The notes beneath the pieces are model-generated. The model worked only from the letters and a program-made list of their open reading frames with translations, was not told the DNA's origin and ran no database searches. Shown here piece after piece: positions 1 through 8,339 of a DNA stretch of 47,168 nucleotides. The translations under genes and the position numbers were made by a program. The DNA comes from Methanocorpusculum sp. (lineage in GTDB: Archaea > Halobacteriota > Methanomicrobia > Methanomicrobiales > Methanocorpusculaceae): positions 1-47,168 of the forward strand of contig DALTVX010000035.1 of NCBI GenBank assembly GCA_029987395.1. The letters are read 5' to 3'. Each line of letters opens with the position of its first letter. The first letter of the stretch is position 1.

Positions 1-18
1 CTAGATAAAGCAGTCAAT

Positions 19-129
19 CCCGACTTAACTCAGCTGGTAGAGTGCGCGGCTGTAGAAAGAAATTAACGCCTGCGGGCGTACTGCGCGGCTACCGCGATGT
101 CCCCGGTTCGAATCCGGGAGTCGGGACCA
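19..129 (+). tRNA. tRNA-Tyr (GTA) with intron
   Basis: The acceptor strands CCCGACT (19-25) and AGTCGGG (119-125) pair perfectly. Discriminator A126 is followed by an encoded CCA (127-129). The D stem is ACTC/GAGT (28-31/40-43) and the T stem CCCGG/CCGGG (102-106/114-118). The anticodon stem CGCGG/CCGCG (45-49/92-96) closes a loop carrying GTA at 52-54. About 35 nt (roughly 56-90) interrupt the loop after position 37, the canonical archaeal intron site, to be removed by the tRNA splicing endonuclease. The C1-G72 pair and A73 are the usual archaeal tRNA-Tyr identity elements. The exact intron ends are ambiguous by one base because both sides carry an A. Confidence 0.93.
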
Positions 130-148
130 TTTTCAAGACGCAATCAAT

Positions 149-221
149 GCCCAAGTAGTGTAGTGGCCTATCATGCAGCCCTGTCACGGCTGCGACCCGG
201 ATTCGAATTCCGGCTTGGGCG
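149..221 (+). tRNA. tRNA-Asp (GTC)
   Basis: The acceptor GCCCAAG (149-155) pairs with CTTGGGC (214-220), with discriminator G221. The anticodon loop reads CTGTCAC, giving GTC. No CCA is encoded, unlike the neighbouring tRNA-Tyr, so the CCA-adding enzyme must supply it. It lies 19 nt after tRNA-Tyr, and co-transcription of the two is likely. A T-rich stretch follows at about 226-245. Confidence 0.93.
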
Positions 222-288
222 TTTCGCTTTTAGAAACTGTTTTTGTATTATACTCCCAATCGGATAATAAAAAAGATAATGGCTGATT

Positions 289-1131
289 TTATTGACGCAT
301 GCTTTTTGCGTTCATCCATCTTACACGGATCTTGAACTCATCTTCAGGAGCCGGTCCGGCTACCAAAGCATCCGAATACATAGAGTATGCCTCGGCAAAG
401 TCTTTTAGTTGTTCAAAGATGATCCCTTTGAAGAACAGTACGAGCGCCCGGTTGTTTGGTCCCGCCAAAAGACAGGCGTCATAATATCTGAGTGCGTCGT
501 AGAGAAGTCCCTCTCCGCGAAGATTGTTTCCCCGCTCGAACAACTCTTCCGCCGTTCCCGAGGGTTTTCGCCAGTTTCCTGATTTGTATACCTTGGCAGC
601 ATAGGGTGGAGCAAAGGCTTTTCCAGCCTCTTTTGCGATATGGACCTTCGAAAGCCAGATCTGGGTCAACATCGTGTCGTCATGCAGAAAACACCACTCC
701 TCAGCACGGTAAAGACTATTTCCGGCCTCTTCATATTTTTTTTGCTGGGCATATGCCTGGGCACGTACTACCAGAGATGCCGCATCTGCTTCGCTAATTT
801 CGTCCGCCTCCTCCACCGTAAGGAGTGCCTCTTCCGGTTTATCCGTATATAATAGAGCCTCGGCTTTGAGAACGAGCAGCATCGAAGTGAATTTTGCAAG
901 CTGTTTCTCATCGATTATCCTGTTATCCCACACTGGTAGATACGTGATGGACTCATTCATGCATTCTGCACACTCCTCATATCGCCCTAATGCCTTGAGG
1001 ATCGATGCCTTTCCGACGTACGTCAGCGGATCAGTTGGATTTTTCTCGATCGCTTCGTCATATTTCTCGATCGCCTCCAGAAACTTACCAGAAAGAGCTA
1101 ACTCCTCTGCATCTTCGATAAGATCAGACAA
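289..1131 (-). CDS. TPR-repeat protein
   Basis: A 280-residue protein made of helical tetratricopeptide-like repeats. Recurrent patterns such as 'EAIEKYDEAIEKNP' (residues 19-32), 'KALGRYEECAECM' (46-58) and 'GEGLLYDALRYYDACL' near the C terminus show the A-G-Y/F-A spacing typical of TPRs. No signal peptide, membrane segment or catalytic domain is visible, so it is probably a cytoplasmic scaffold. Its start overlaps the end of cofC by 8 nt, so it is translationally coupled as the last gene of the minus-strand cluster. The binding partner is unknown. Confidence 0.85.
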   Translation of the reverse strand: MSDLIEDAEELALSGKFLEAIEKYDEAIEKNPTDPLTYVGKASILKALGRYEECAECMNESITYLPVWDNRIIDEKQLAKFTSMLLVLKAEALLYTDKPEEALLTVEEADEISEADAASLVVRAQAYAQQKKYEEAGNSLYRAEEWCFLHDDTMLTQIWLSKVHIAKEAGKAFAPPYAAKVYKSGNWRKPSGTAEELFERGNNLRGEGLLYDALRYYDACLLAGPNNRALVLFFKGIIFEQLKDFAEAYSMYSDALVAGPAPEDEFKIRVRWMNAKSMRQ

Positions 1132-1762
1132 TTTCTTTACCGTCCCGGTGGACCTTCACTCGTCCATCCTTTACCGACAAGGTGAATCCATGTTCGTAGA
1201 GCCATTCGCGTGCATTTCCATGACCGTGGATCATCAGCTCGACCAGATCCGCGGGTTCGTCCACGTCCGTCGACATCCGCATGGAGTCGATGATCTCGAC
1301 GGTAAGGTCGAGCTCTTCGGCGATCTGAAGATGCCTCCTGAACGAAAAACCATAATACTCAACACGGAACTTCTCAGGATTCTTGACAAAAATCACATTT
1401 GTTCCGCCGCCAAGTCCCGGTACAATGGCCATATCCGCCTTCGTGGAGATGACTCTCTGGAGACTTCCCGGTGTCACCATCGGCAGATCCGACATGATAA
1501 TCAGAGCTGGGCAGTGGAACTGGGGGAGGGCCCAGTTGATCGCCTCGTTGAGTCCCTCCTTTCGTATCGCAACTAATGCGTTTAGGCATTCATACTTGGA
1601 TGTACAGAGGAGTGTTGCACTGCATCCTGTTCGCTTGACTGCACGGATAACGTCTTCAAGCATTATCCGTGCAAATTCCTCGCGTTCTTCCAAGGTCAAA
1701 ACAGATGAAAGCCGGGTCTTCGGGTTGACCGGTTTGAATGGAATCAGAGCGTGGAAGTACAT
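1124..1762 (-). CDS. cofC: 2-phospho-L-lactate guanylyltransferase CofC
   Basis: CofC condenses 2-phospho-L-lactate (or a related three-carbon phospho-acid) with GTP to give the activated guanylyl intermediate used to build coenzyme F420. The 212-residue length fits the family. Visible marks of the nucleotidyltransferase fold are the N-terminal IPFKPVNPKTRLS segment (7-19, basic triphosphate-binding residues), SDLP (91-94), PGLGGGTN (115-122) and the STDVDEPAD metal-binding segment (164-172). It sits between folP and the TPR gene. The F420-0 ligase gene cofE is 18 kb away in this window. Confidence 0.93.
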   Translation of the reverse strand: MYFHALIPFKPVNPKTRLSSVLTLEEREEFARIMLEDVIRAVKRTGCSATLLCTSKYECLNALVAIRKEGLNEAINWALPQFHCPALIIMSDLPMVTPGSLQRVISTKADMAIVPGLGGGTNVIFVKNPEKFRVEYYGFSFRRHLQIAEELDLTVEIIDSMRMSTDVDEPADLVELMIHGHGNAREWLYEHGFTLSVKDGRVKVHRDGKEIV

Positions 1763-1806
1763 AGTTACTACTATCTGGGGTTTTTCGATAATAGATACTT
1801 TTCTCC

Positions 1807-2610
1807 TTAGCGGTGTATCATCTGGAATACTTTGATGATGTCCATTGAAGGTGCGACATCATGGACCCGCAGAATGTTCGCGCCTCCCTCAAGAAGGGCA
1901 TAGAGAACGCCAAGTGATCCGTACAAGCGTCCATACGGTGGTTTATTCAGACAGTCTCCAATAAACTTCTTGCGGGATGCTGCCGCAAGAAGAGGGTATC
2001 CGTATACCTTTAGTTCGGAAAATCTGCGGCAGAGTTCCCAGTCTGCTTCACTTGATCGTTCTTCGACCCACTTTCCGATACCCGGGTCTAGGATCAGCTG
2101 GTCAATATTATACCGTTCTGCTCTGGTAATGATCTCTTTTAGGGCAGTATGGGTGGAGGCCATCTCGGTTGGATCTCCAGGACGTTTGCGCGCTGACATG
2201 GCAATAACTGGAAGACCGCTGTCCGCTACAATTTCTGCATATCGTTCATTTAATAGTCCACTGACATCGTTCACCGCGGCTATGTCATATCTGAGTGCAG
2301 CTTCAAGGACCTCCGGATACATCGTATCAAGGGAAAGGATTGCCCCTGAGTTACCCAGAGTTCTCAATGCATGAACGACCCGTTCCTTCTCCTCGGCAAC
2401 TGATATTGGTGGTGAGGTAAGGGCCGTGCTACGTGCTCCGATATCAATGATATCGGCACCTTCTCGAAGCATCTCTTCAACACGGGTCGTTATCTGTTCG
2501 TGGGGTGTGAACGAGTCTGAAAAAAAGGACTCGGGGCTGATATTGAGAACTCCCATTACCCTTGGTGGGTGCGCGCCTCCAATGCCGATCCCTTTGATGC
2601 TGACCTCCAT
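1807..2610 (-). CDS. folP: Dihydropteroate synthase-like protein
   Basis: A 267-residue TIM-barrel protein of the pterin-binding family. All dihydropteroate synthase landmarks are present: MGVLNISPESF (19-29), DIGARST (56-62), SLDT (93-96), NDVSG (114-118), LDPGIGK (174-180), SRKKFIG (212-218, the catalytic-loop lysine) and RVHD (248-251). Known chemistry is joining a dihydropterin pyrophosphate to an aminobenzoate. Methanogens use tetrahydromethanopterin, whose arylamine is a ribofuranosyl-aminobenzene derivative, so the true acceptor is uncertain. Its start overlaps the stop of glyA by one base. The glyA neighbour suggests a role in the one-carbon carrier pathway. Confidence 0.85.
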   Translation of the reverse strand: MEVSIKGIGIGGAHPPRVMGVLNISPESFFSDSFTPHEQITTRVEEMLREGADIIDIGARSTALTSPPISVAEEKERVVHALRTLGNSGAILSLDTMYPEVLEAALRYDIAAVNDVSGLLNERYAEIVADSGLPVIAMSARKRPGDPTEMASTHTALKEIITRAERYNIDQLILDPGIGKWVEERSSEADWELCRRFSELKVYGYPLLAAASRKKFIGDCLNKPPYGRLYGSLGVLYALLEGGANILRVHDVAPSMDIIKVFQMIHR

Positions 2611-3860
2611 TATAAGTTTCGGATCTCCGGATACAGCGGATATCTCAGACAGAATGCTGTCACTTCAGCTTTGACTTCGGTGATGACTTTCTTATCATCT
2701 ATGTGGTTTAGGACCTTGGCGATCCAGTCGCCTATCTGTTTACACTGCTCCTCTTTCATCCCTCGTGTGGTAATGGTCGGTGTTCCGATCCGAATACCTG
2801 AGGTCTCGAAGGGAGAGAGCGCCTGCCGCGGGATCGTGTTCTTGTTGACAGTGATCCCAGCTTTTCCGAGAGCTATCTCCGCCTCATGACCTGATATGTT
2901 GTGATCGGAAAGATCAAGCAGACAGAGGTGATTGTCGGTTCCACCTGAGACGAGCCGGAAGTTGTTTTCCTCCATGGTCGCGGCGAGCACTTTACAGTTT
3001 TTGACGACCTGTTTTGCATACTCTTTGTAGTCTTCTGTGAGAGCTTCGCGGAAACAGACGGCTTTTGCGGCGATCACGTGCATGAGGGGTCCGCCCTGCA
3101 TACCCGGGAAGACCGCTCTGTCGATAGAGTTTGCATACTCTTTGTTGCACATGATCACTCCGCCGCGTGGTCCTCGAAGGGTCTTATGGGTCGTCGATGT
3201 GGTGTAGGTGGTGACGCCGACCGGCGAATTGTGCAGTCCTGTGCAGCAAAGACCGGATATGTGGGCAATATCGGCCATCGACCGAGCACCTACATCCTCA
3301 GCGATCTCTGCGAATGCCTTGAAGTCTATCTCTCGGGGATAAGCAGACGCTCCGCAGACGAGAAGATCTGGTTTATTTTTTCGTGCGAGCTCCTCGATCA
3401 CACCATAATCAAGAGTTTCTGTGTCGAAGTCTACGCCATAAAAAGAGATATCATAGAATTTTCCCGACATGTTCGCCGGATCGCCATGGGATAGGTGACC
3501 GCCGTCGTTCAGGCTTTGGCTCATGATTTTGTCGCGCGGTTTCAGGCATGAGAGGTATACTGCTTCATTTGCTTGGCTGCCGGAGTGTGGCTGGACGTTT
3601 GCGTGTTGTGCGCCAAAAAGTTTGCAGAGCCTGTCGCGTGCTAGATTTTCGATCTGGTCATGGAACTCGCACCCTCCGTAGTAACGCTTTCCTGGGTAAC
3701 CTTCTGCATATTTATTGGTCAGAATAGTACCCATTGCTTCCATCACTTCACGTGCTACAACATTCTCTGATGCAATAAGTTCAAGCCCCTCAACCTGGCG
3801 CTTGTGTTCTTTGTTGATCAGTTCGAAAATTTCCGGGTCAAATAGTGCCAGGGACGACAT
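2610..3860 (-). CDS. glyA: Serine hydroxymethyltransferase
   Basis: A PLP enzyme interconverting serine and glycine with one-carbon transfer to a reduced pterin, tetrahydromethanopterin being expected in a methanogen. The 416-residue length matches the family. ELIASENV (27-34), [13 protein letters not shown] (51-63), [11 protein letters not shown] (92-102) and the PLP lysine in [13 protein letters not shown] (222-234, Lys226) are all present. It is followed without a gap by folP and preceded by a flavoprotein gene 38 nt upstream. A short AT-rich stretch at 3861-3898 may hold a promoter. Confidence 0.96.
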   Translation of the reverse strand: MSSLALFDPEIFELINKEHKRQVEGLELIASENVVAREVMEAMGTILTNKYAEGYPGKRYYGGCEFHDQIENLARDRLCKLFGAQHANVQPHSGSQANEAVYLSCLKPRDKIMSQSLNDGGHLSHGDPANMSGKFYDISFYGVDFDTETLDYGVIEELARKNKPDLLVCGASAYPREIDFKAFAEIAEDVGARSMADIAHISGLCCTGLHNSPVGVTTYTTSTTHKTLRGPRGGVIMCNKEYANSIDRAVFPGMQGGPLMHVIAAKAVCFREALTEDYKEYAKQVVKNCKVLAATMEENNFRLVSGGTDNHLCLLDLSDHNISGHEAEIALGKAGITVNKNTIPRQALSPFETSGIRIGTPTITTRGMKEEQCKQIGDWIAKVLNHIDDKKVITEVKAEVTAFCLRYPLYPEIRNL

Positions 3861-3898
3861 ATTGTCTAAATGTTGTTAATGTAACGTGATAAAGGCGT

Positions 3899-5212
3899 CT
3901 ACTCCTTTCCTAGAGCATCGGAGGCGAGCCTTATCATAGAGTACATGCCATCTGGTGTTGGATGAACTTCCAGCATCGGGGAGAACTCATGGACAGTTAC
4001 ACCTTTACGTATCAGATACCCGAGATAGGTACCAACCGTGCTGGTAGAGGGTGCAGATGTAGCAAAACCACAGATCACCCCGTCTTCCTTTGATACCGTG
4101 AGATGCATCGAGCCGACCGATCCGTCCGCTACATGCCAGAACGATTCGGGTCCGGCTATGTTTGGGGAGGAGAAGGTCACACCATCAATGCCTTTTTTCG
4201 ATGGGCATATAGTATAATCCAGACCAAGTACGATCGTGAATGGGATCTGGGATAGATCCACACTGCGCGGCCGTCCAAGAATAGAATCTGCCGCTGCAAA
4301 GCCCTGAAGACGGGCGACCGGAGTGAAGTAAGGTGCTCCGGTCACATCTCCGGCGGCATAGATTCCCGGGATCGATGTCTCCATCTTTTCATCAACTTTG
4401 ATCGAACCATCAGCATTTTTCGACATGCCGGTGAAAAATGAGGTCTCGGCTTTCATGCCGGTCGCAAATAAAACCGCATCAAAGGGAATATCATCCCCGT
4501 TTATTCTGATCCCCTCGACACGATCCTTTCCGAGAATCTGCTCGATATTCCCATATAGGATTGTGACATTCGAAAGATCTCGGTGTACTGCTTTCATCAT
4601 CGCTTCGGGGACAACGGGCAGGAGGATACTTCTACAGATGATGGTCACGTCACATCCAAATGCCGCATAGATATAGGCGAACTCGACCGCAGATATCCCA
4701 CCTCCGATAACCGCTATTCTTTTTGGAAGTTCCGGCATCGTTCGAATTGTCTTAGCCGTGTAAGTTCCGGGCAGATCGTTTCCTGGGATGTCTGGAAAAT
4801 GTATGCCGGAACCTGCGGCGATGATAATGTTCTCTGCTTCGCGAGGGTGATTGTTTACGAACAGTTTTCCATCTCTGATTTCTGCCTCGGTCCCATACTC
4901 TATCACGACCCCTGCTGCTTTTGTTTCCCGTTCGAGAATGATCTCCAGTTTTCGCTGGATCCCTTCGAGTTTCTGGATGACATCAGGATACCTGACGGTC
5001 GCACCGCCATCAACAATCCCGGATTTTTTTAAAAAAGCTAGAGTATTGATGCTGCGGGCAACATCGTTCAACCCGCAGATAAGCATGCACCCGTCATGGA
5101 TGCATGTCCCGCCGATCGCCTTCCTTTCAAGAAGGGTGACCTGCTTTCCTGCTCCGGCAAGGCGAAGTGAAGCCATCCTTCCGGCAGGCCCTCCGCCGAT
5201 AACGTAGATCAT
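3899..5212 (-). CDS. Dihydrolipoamide dehydrogenase-like flavoprotein
   Basis: A 437-residue pyridine nucleotide-disulfide oxidoreductase. It has an N-terminal FAD motif GGGPAG (6-11), a redox disulfide pair in GGTCIHDGC (Cys37 and Cys42), a second Rossmann motif GGGISA (170-175) for NAD(P), and AAGDV near residue 290. The dimerisation domain keeps the histidine of the His-Glu dyad (HPTPDG, about 417), but glycine stands where glutamate normally sits. The ATG at 5212 is chosen because it lies one base after the upstream stop. An in-frame ATG at 5227 would overlap that gene. No 2-oxoacid dehydrogenase or glycine-cleavage partner is nearby, so the substrate is unknown. Confidence 0.85.
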   Translation of the reverse strand: MIYVIGGGPAGRMASLRLAGAGKQVTLLERKAIGGTCIHDGCMLICGLNDVARSINTLAFLKKSGIVDGGATVRYPDVIQKLEGIQRKLEIILERETKAAGVVIEYGTEAEIRDGKLFVNNHPREAENIIIAAGSGIHFPDIPGNDLPGTYTAKTIRTMPELPKRIAVIGGGISAVEFAYIYAAFGCDVTIICRSILLPVVPEAMMKAVHRDLSNVTILYGNIEQILGKDRVEGIRINGDDIPFDAVLFATGMKAETSFFTGMSKNADGSIKVDEKMETSIPGIYAAGDVTGAPYFTPVARLQGFAAADSILGRPRSVDLSQIPFTIVLGLDYTICPSKKGIDGVTFSSPNIAGPESFWHVADGSVGSMHLTVSKEDGVICGFATSAPSTSTVGTYLGYLIRKGVTVHEFSPMLEVHPTPDGMYSMIRLASDALGKE

Positions 5213-5213
5213 C

Positions 5214-6149
5214 TCAGAACACTTCACAGCCTTCGTCGGATGGAAGGCTCAGTATCTCACCTGAGTATGCGTTCACTTCCACAATGTCCTTTTTTCCTCT
5301 GACCTGCCATATCGGTACATAGACCTTCTTAAACGTCAGTTCAATGTTGTCATCACTTGGACGGAAGTCCTTCTCTTCCGCAAAGATCGCGTCTCCGGCA
5401 GTGGTCTTGATCCTGACCCGGCGGGTGAGCTTCTTTATGAGTTCACTTCTGATCCGTTCTTTTGCTTGATCCAGATTGATGACAACGGTCATTACCTCTG
5501 CATCATGAGGTAGCTCGGCCTCTTGCGGGACGACATCGCCAAACTGTCCTGGAAGATCATTGATCGCATTGATCCAGCCCGATCCCTCATCGTCGAAGGA
5601 GACGCTCTTTCCTTTGTAGGTTGCCTCTCCGCCGCTTTTGAAGTGGTAATACCAGTAAGGGATCATGCGCAGAATGGTTGTTCCCTGCTGGCGGGCAACA
5701 CGGGCAGCATCTTGTCCGGATACTCTGACCGGGAGAACAAGATCATATCCGATCGGCGTTTGTTTGGTACCTATATTTGTATAGGCATAACTGACCGCTC
5801 CCTCAATGTCGAATGGCATGCTCCATATACGTGCGGCAGCCGCATCTCCTATGTTTTTAATGAGCTTCTCCCTTGTCCAGAGATCAGACTCCTTAGGCTG
5901 GAAATAAGAGTTTCCAGTGAAAATAATCTTATCGCAGCGAACTTTTGTTCCGCTGAGATTGATCGTGTAGGGGGTCATGTCGAAGCGCTGAAGGAGATTT
6001 GTGTCGTCGGAACACATGACCAGGATGCATTTCGCACCCCGTACTGCCGAAAGATTGAACGGCGCCTCTTCATTCTCACAGTCATATCCGGCGGTTTCAA
6101 GAACGCGCCGTATCTCGGTCACCGCATGTGTGTGAATCAGTTCACCCAT
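5214..6149 (-). CDS. Conserved hypothetical protein
   Basis: A 311-residue soluble protein that I do not recognise. The N-terminal part (about 1-110) alternates strand and helix patterns (HTHAVTEIRRVLETAGY, KCILVMCSDD), somewhat like a small nuclease or Rossmann fold, without clear catalytic motifs. A basic middle segment (KKLTRRVRIK) leads to a beta-rich C terminus (VYVPIWQVRGKKDIVEVNA then YSGEIL) that recalls PepSY-like strands. There is no signal peptide or transmembrane segment. It lies one base upstream of the flavoprotein gene, so the two are almost certainly co-translated and may be partners. Confidence 0.75.
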   Translation of the reverse strand: MGELIHTHAVTEIRRVLETAGYDCENEEAPFNLSAVRGAKCILVMCSDDTNLLQRFDMTPYTINLSGTKVRCDKIIFTGNSYFQPKESDLWTREKLIKNIGDAAAARIWSMPFDIEGAVSYAYTNIGTKQTPIGYDLVLPVRVSGQDAARVARQQGTTILRMIPYWYYHFKSGGEATYKGKSVSFDDEGSGWINAINDLPGQFGDVVPQEAELPHDAEVMTVVINLDQAKERIRSELIKKLTRRVRIKTTAGDAIFAEEKDFRPSDDNIELTFKKVYVPIWQVRGKKDIVEVNAYSGEILSLPSDEGCEVF

Positions 6150-6214
6150 AATTAATTAGTATTGGTTCTCCAGTATCATTAAATCCGTTGTCTCGGTTTG
6201 GTGCTCTCGCTGAT

Positions 6215-6970
6215 TCAATGAAAGAGCCGGTTCGCCGCAGGGACCCTTTTGTGTCCAGAGCATTTGACAAGTTCGAGCACCTTTTTTTCTATATCGTTTT
6301 TGGCTATCCCGCCGCTTTGTTCAAGCGAAATCAGCGCTGTATCCAACTCTGTATAACTCATTCCTAGCTCACCTTCATCGCTCTGCCCCTCCCAAAATCC
6401 CGCACTCGGGGATTTTTTGATGATCGATTCTGGGATCTCAAGTTCCTTTGCGAGAAGATACACATCCTTTTTCCAGAGATGGAGGAGTGGTTGGATATCT
6501 GCCGCAAAATCCCCCCACTTCGTTGAGTACCCAATCATATATTCGGTTTTATTTGATGTCCCGCAGACGAGATATCCACGGGCCGCGGCGATATTATATA
6601 ATGTGATCATCCTAAGGCGTGCCGCCATATTTCCTCTGAGAACTGGGGAGTCGGTGATATGAGGTGCGGCAAGTAGAGCTGCTCTGACCTCTTCTAAGGG
6701 GACGGTGATCAGCTCCATTCCTAGGTTACGGCAGAGTTCTTCTGCATCCTTATGGTCTCCGGGATCGTTGGAGGCAACAGGCATATTCACTCCAATCACC
6801 CGTTCCGGAGAGACGGCTTTACAGCAGAGCGAACAGGCGACCGCTGAGTCGATACCCCCAGAGATACCAATCACCACTCCACTGGCGTTTGCTCCCCAGA
6901 TAGTATTTCTGATGAGATCTTTTATTTTTACGATCTCACATCCTATACATTCACAGGTTATTTCGGTCAT
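6215..6970 (-). CDS. nadE: NAD+ synthetase, ammonia-dependent
   Basis: NadE amidates nicotinate adenine dinucleotide to NAD+ using ATP and ammonia. The PP-loop GISGGIDSAVA (35-45) is intact. Further marks are GVNMPVASNDPGD (the variable P-loop region), LVCGTSNKTEYMIGYSTKWGD in the middle and KKSPSAGFWEGQSDEGELG towards the C terminus, all characteristic of NadE. The 251-residue length excludes a glutaminase domain, so ammonia is the direct nitrogen donor. It overlaps the upstream TtuA-like gene by 4 nt. Confidence 0.95.
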   Translation of the reverse strand: MTEITCECIGCEIVKIKDLIRNTIWGANASGVVIGISGGIDSAVACSLCCKAVSPERVIGVNMPVASNDPGDHKDAEELCRNLGMELITVPLEEVRAALLAAPHITDSPVLRGNMAARLRMITLYNIAAARGYLVCGTSNKTEYMIGYSTKWGDFAADIQPLLHLWKKDVYLLAKELEIPESIIKKSPSAGFWEGQSDEGELGMSYTELDTALISLEQSGGIAKNDIEKKVLELVKCSGHKRVPAANRLFH

Positions 6971-7518
6971 TTATCCTCTGATTTTAATGTGTCCAAGAGA
7001 TTTTTCAGTGCGTAGTGTGTTCCGGGGTGGTCTCTGGTGAATTTTTCCAAAAATCCAGCAACGTCCCCGCTACCTTCGGGTCCGTGTCCGGTGTATCCAT
7101 GTCGCTTTGCGTACCAAAAAACTTCTTTTGCCGGTATCACCGAGAAAGGAGCTATCCTTCCCTTTCTGGAGATGAGTAGACTTTCCTGTGTTCCTGCGCA
7201 GACCGACTCTAACACGTGGAGTGCCGCATCGTTCAGTGTTGTTGGTTCAAGGATCAGTGTAGCTTCGTCAGATCTTTTCACATAGAGCAGATCAACCCTT
7301 GCTGAAAGAAGATCTGCCAGAAATATCCGCAAGGCAAAACTTCGAAACGTTTTGTCCTCTTCCACAAAGAGTTTTGTTCCTGAGGGGAGACCTCCTTTGT
7401 GCCGGATCTCTCTTTTGGCTTTTGCCGCTATGTCGGTGGCAGCATGGAGCTCGCAAAGGGAGAGACCTGAGTAAGGTTGGGTCATGATCGCCTCTTTACT
7501 ACATCTGCTGCATTTCAT
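6967..7518 (-). CDS. TtuA/NcsA-like protein lacking the PP-loop
   Basis: A 183-residue protein whose two ends resemble the tRNA 2-thiolation enzymes TtuA/NcsA/Ctu1. Residues 1-25 form the family's N-terminal zinc finger (CSRC at 3-6, then Cys22 and His25 in PYSGLSLCELH). The C-terminal half carries LNDAALHVLESV, IAPFSVIPAKEVFWYAKRHGYTG and DHPGTHYALKNLL, similar to the enzymes' C-terminal region. The ATP-binding SGGKDS loop and the later Cys-Pro-Tyr motif are absent, and the whole protein is about 120 residues short. It is therefore probably non-catalytic, perhaps an accessory or regulatory relic. Homology is inferred from motif order. It overlaps nadE by 4 nt. Confidence 0.75.
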   Translation of the reverse strand: MKCSRCSKEAIMTQPYSGLSLCELHAATDIAAKAKREIRHKGGLPSGTKLFVEEDKTFRSFALRIFLADLLSARVDLLYVKRSDEATLILEPTTLNDAALHVLESVCAGTQESLLISRKGRIAPFSVIPAKEVFWYAKRHGYTGHGPEGSGDVAGFLEKFTRDHPGTHYALKNLLDTLKSEDK

Positions 7519-7604
7519 ACAAGAAGTATGGGGTCTTCAAAGATATGGATATTCCCGCCGGATCCTTCGGTTCGGGAACATAGATATTATTAAAAAAAAG
7601 TTTT
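7519..7604 (-). promoter_or_regulatory. Terminator of trmI and promoter of the TtuA-like gene
   Basis: Reading the minus strand, trmI ends at 7605 and is followed by a seven-to-eight T run (about 7588-7595), the usual archaeal termination signal. It continues into a TAATAATATC stretch that could serve as box A for the TtuA-like gene starting at 7518. A GC-rich imperfect palindrome (CCCG and CGGG arms around 7553-7576) lies in the presumed leader. The assignment is from base composition only. Confidence 0.35.
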
Positions 7605-8339
7605 TCAGAGTTTACGACAGACCGTCAGATATCCTGTATGCGAGACGCGTGTTGAAGGTCTCGTTCCGCGCTTGCTTCGTGTAAGTTCCCGCTCCATACA
7701 CTCAAACGTCAGAACCGACTCCTCGTCGAACAGTTCTCGGGCAGTGTCCATCACGCAGAAGGTCTGTTCGAGAAATGGTGTGTAGGTCGCAAAGTAGCCG
7801 CCTGTTTTTAAAAGCGGGTATGCATGTCGGATGTGTTCTGGCTGGATCTGCATGTCCAGATGAACTATATCGTATGGTCCGTCTGCGACCTCCAGAACAT
7901 CACAAGCTCGGCATTCAACATTGTCTAGGTCTGCGTCCCGGATGTTTCCTTCTGCAATTTTAGAGAACTCCGGTCTTGCCTCGCAGGTGACGACTGTCCC
8001 GGCACATCCACCAAAGAAAATCGCCGCGATCCCAGATCCCGTTCCTGCATCCAACACGCGGTCACGCCTGCACATGCCTGTATATGCCATCACCATGCCG
8101 ATATCCTTAGGCATCATAGGGGCTCCGGTCCGTTTCCCGTGTGAGAAAAAGTCAGTTGCCTTTGGTAGAAGAACCGTGAACGGTTTTCCAAGATGTGTCA
8201 AAACCGAATCGCCGCTTTCCAGTCCGGCGACCTCCGCCAAATCGACCATACCAAGATCCGTTGAGAGTTTTCCCTCGCCGGCTTTGACATAATACTCGCG
8301 TCCATGTCCGCGAACGATGACTCTGTTTGGCCCGATCAT
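7605..8339 (-). CDS. trmI: tRNA (adenine-N1)-methyltransferase TrmI
   Basis: An archaeal TrmI family enzyme, which methylates N1 of adenines 57 and 58 in the tRNA T loop using SAM. The N-terminal small beta domain (1-60) precedes the Rossmann methyltransferase domain. SAM motif VLDAGTGSG lies at 95-103, and TCEARPEF and the acidic YDIVHLDMQ follow. The C-terminal YLTV strand is typical. The 244-residue length is normal. The start overlaps the NAC stop by 4 nt, making it the last gene of the recJ-PUA-nac-trmI operon. Confidence 0.9.
   Translation of the reverse strand: MIGPNRVIVRGHGREYYVKAGEGKLSTDLGMVDLAEVAGLESGDSVLTHLGKPFTVLLPKATDFFSHGKRTGAPMMPKDIGMVMAYTGMCRRDRVLDAGTGSGIAAIFFGGCAGTVVTCEARPEFSKIAEGNIRDADLDNVECRACDVLEVADGPYDIVHLDMQIQPEHIRHAYPLLKTGGYFATYTPFLEQTFCVMDTARELFDEESVLTFECMERELTRSKRGTRPSTRVSHTGYLTVCRKL

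Noticed and set aside
866..1576. A 236-codon plus-strand open frame opposite the TPR and cofC genes
   Set aside because: It is antisense to two genes with clear family motifs, contains no recognisable domain, and has the low-complexity look of a shadow frame.
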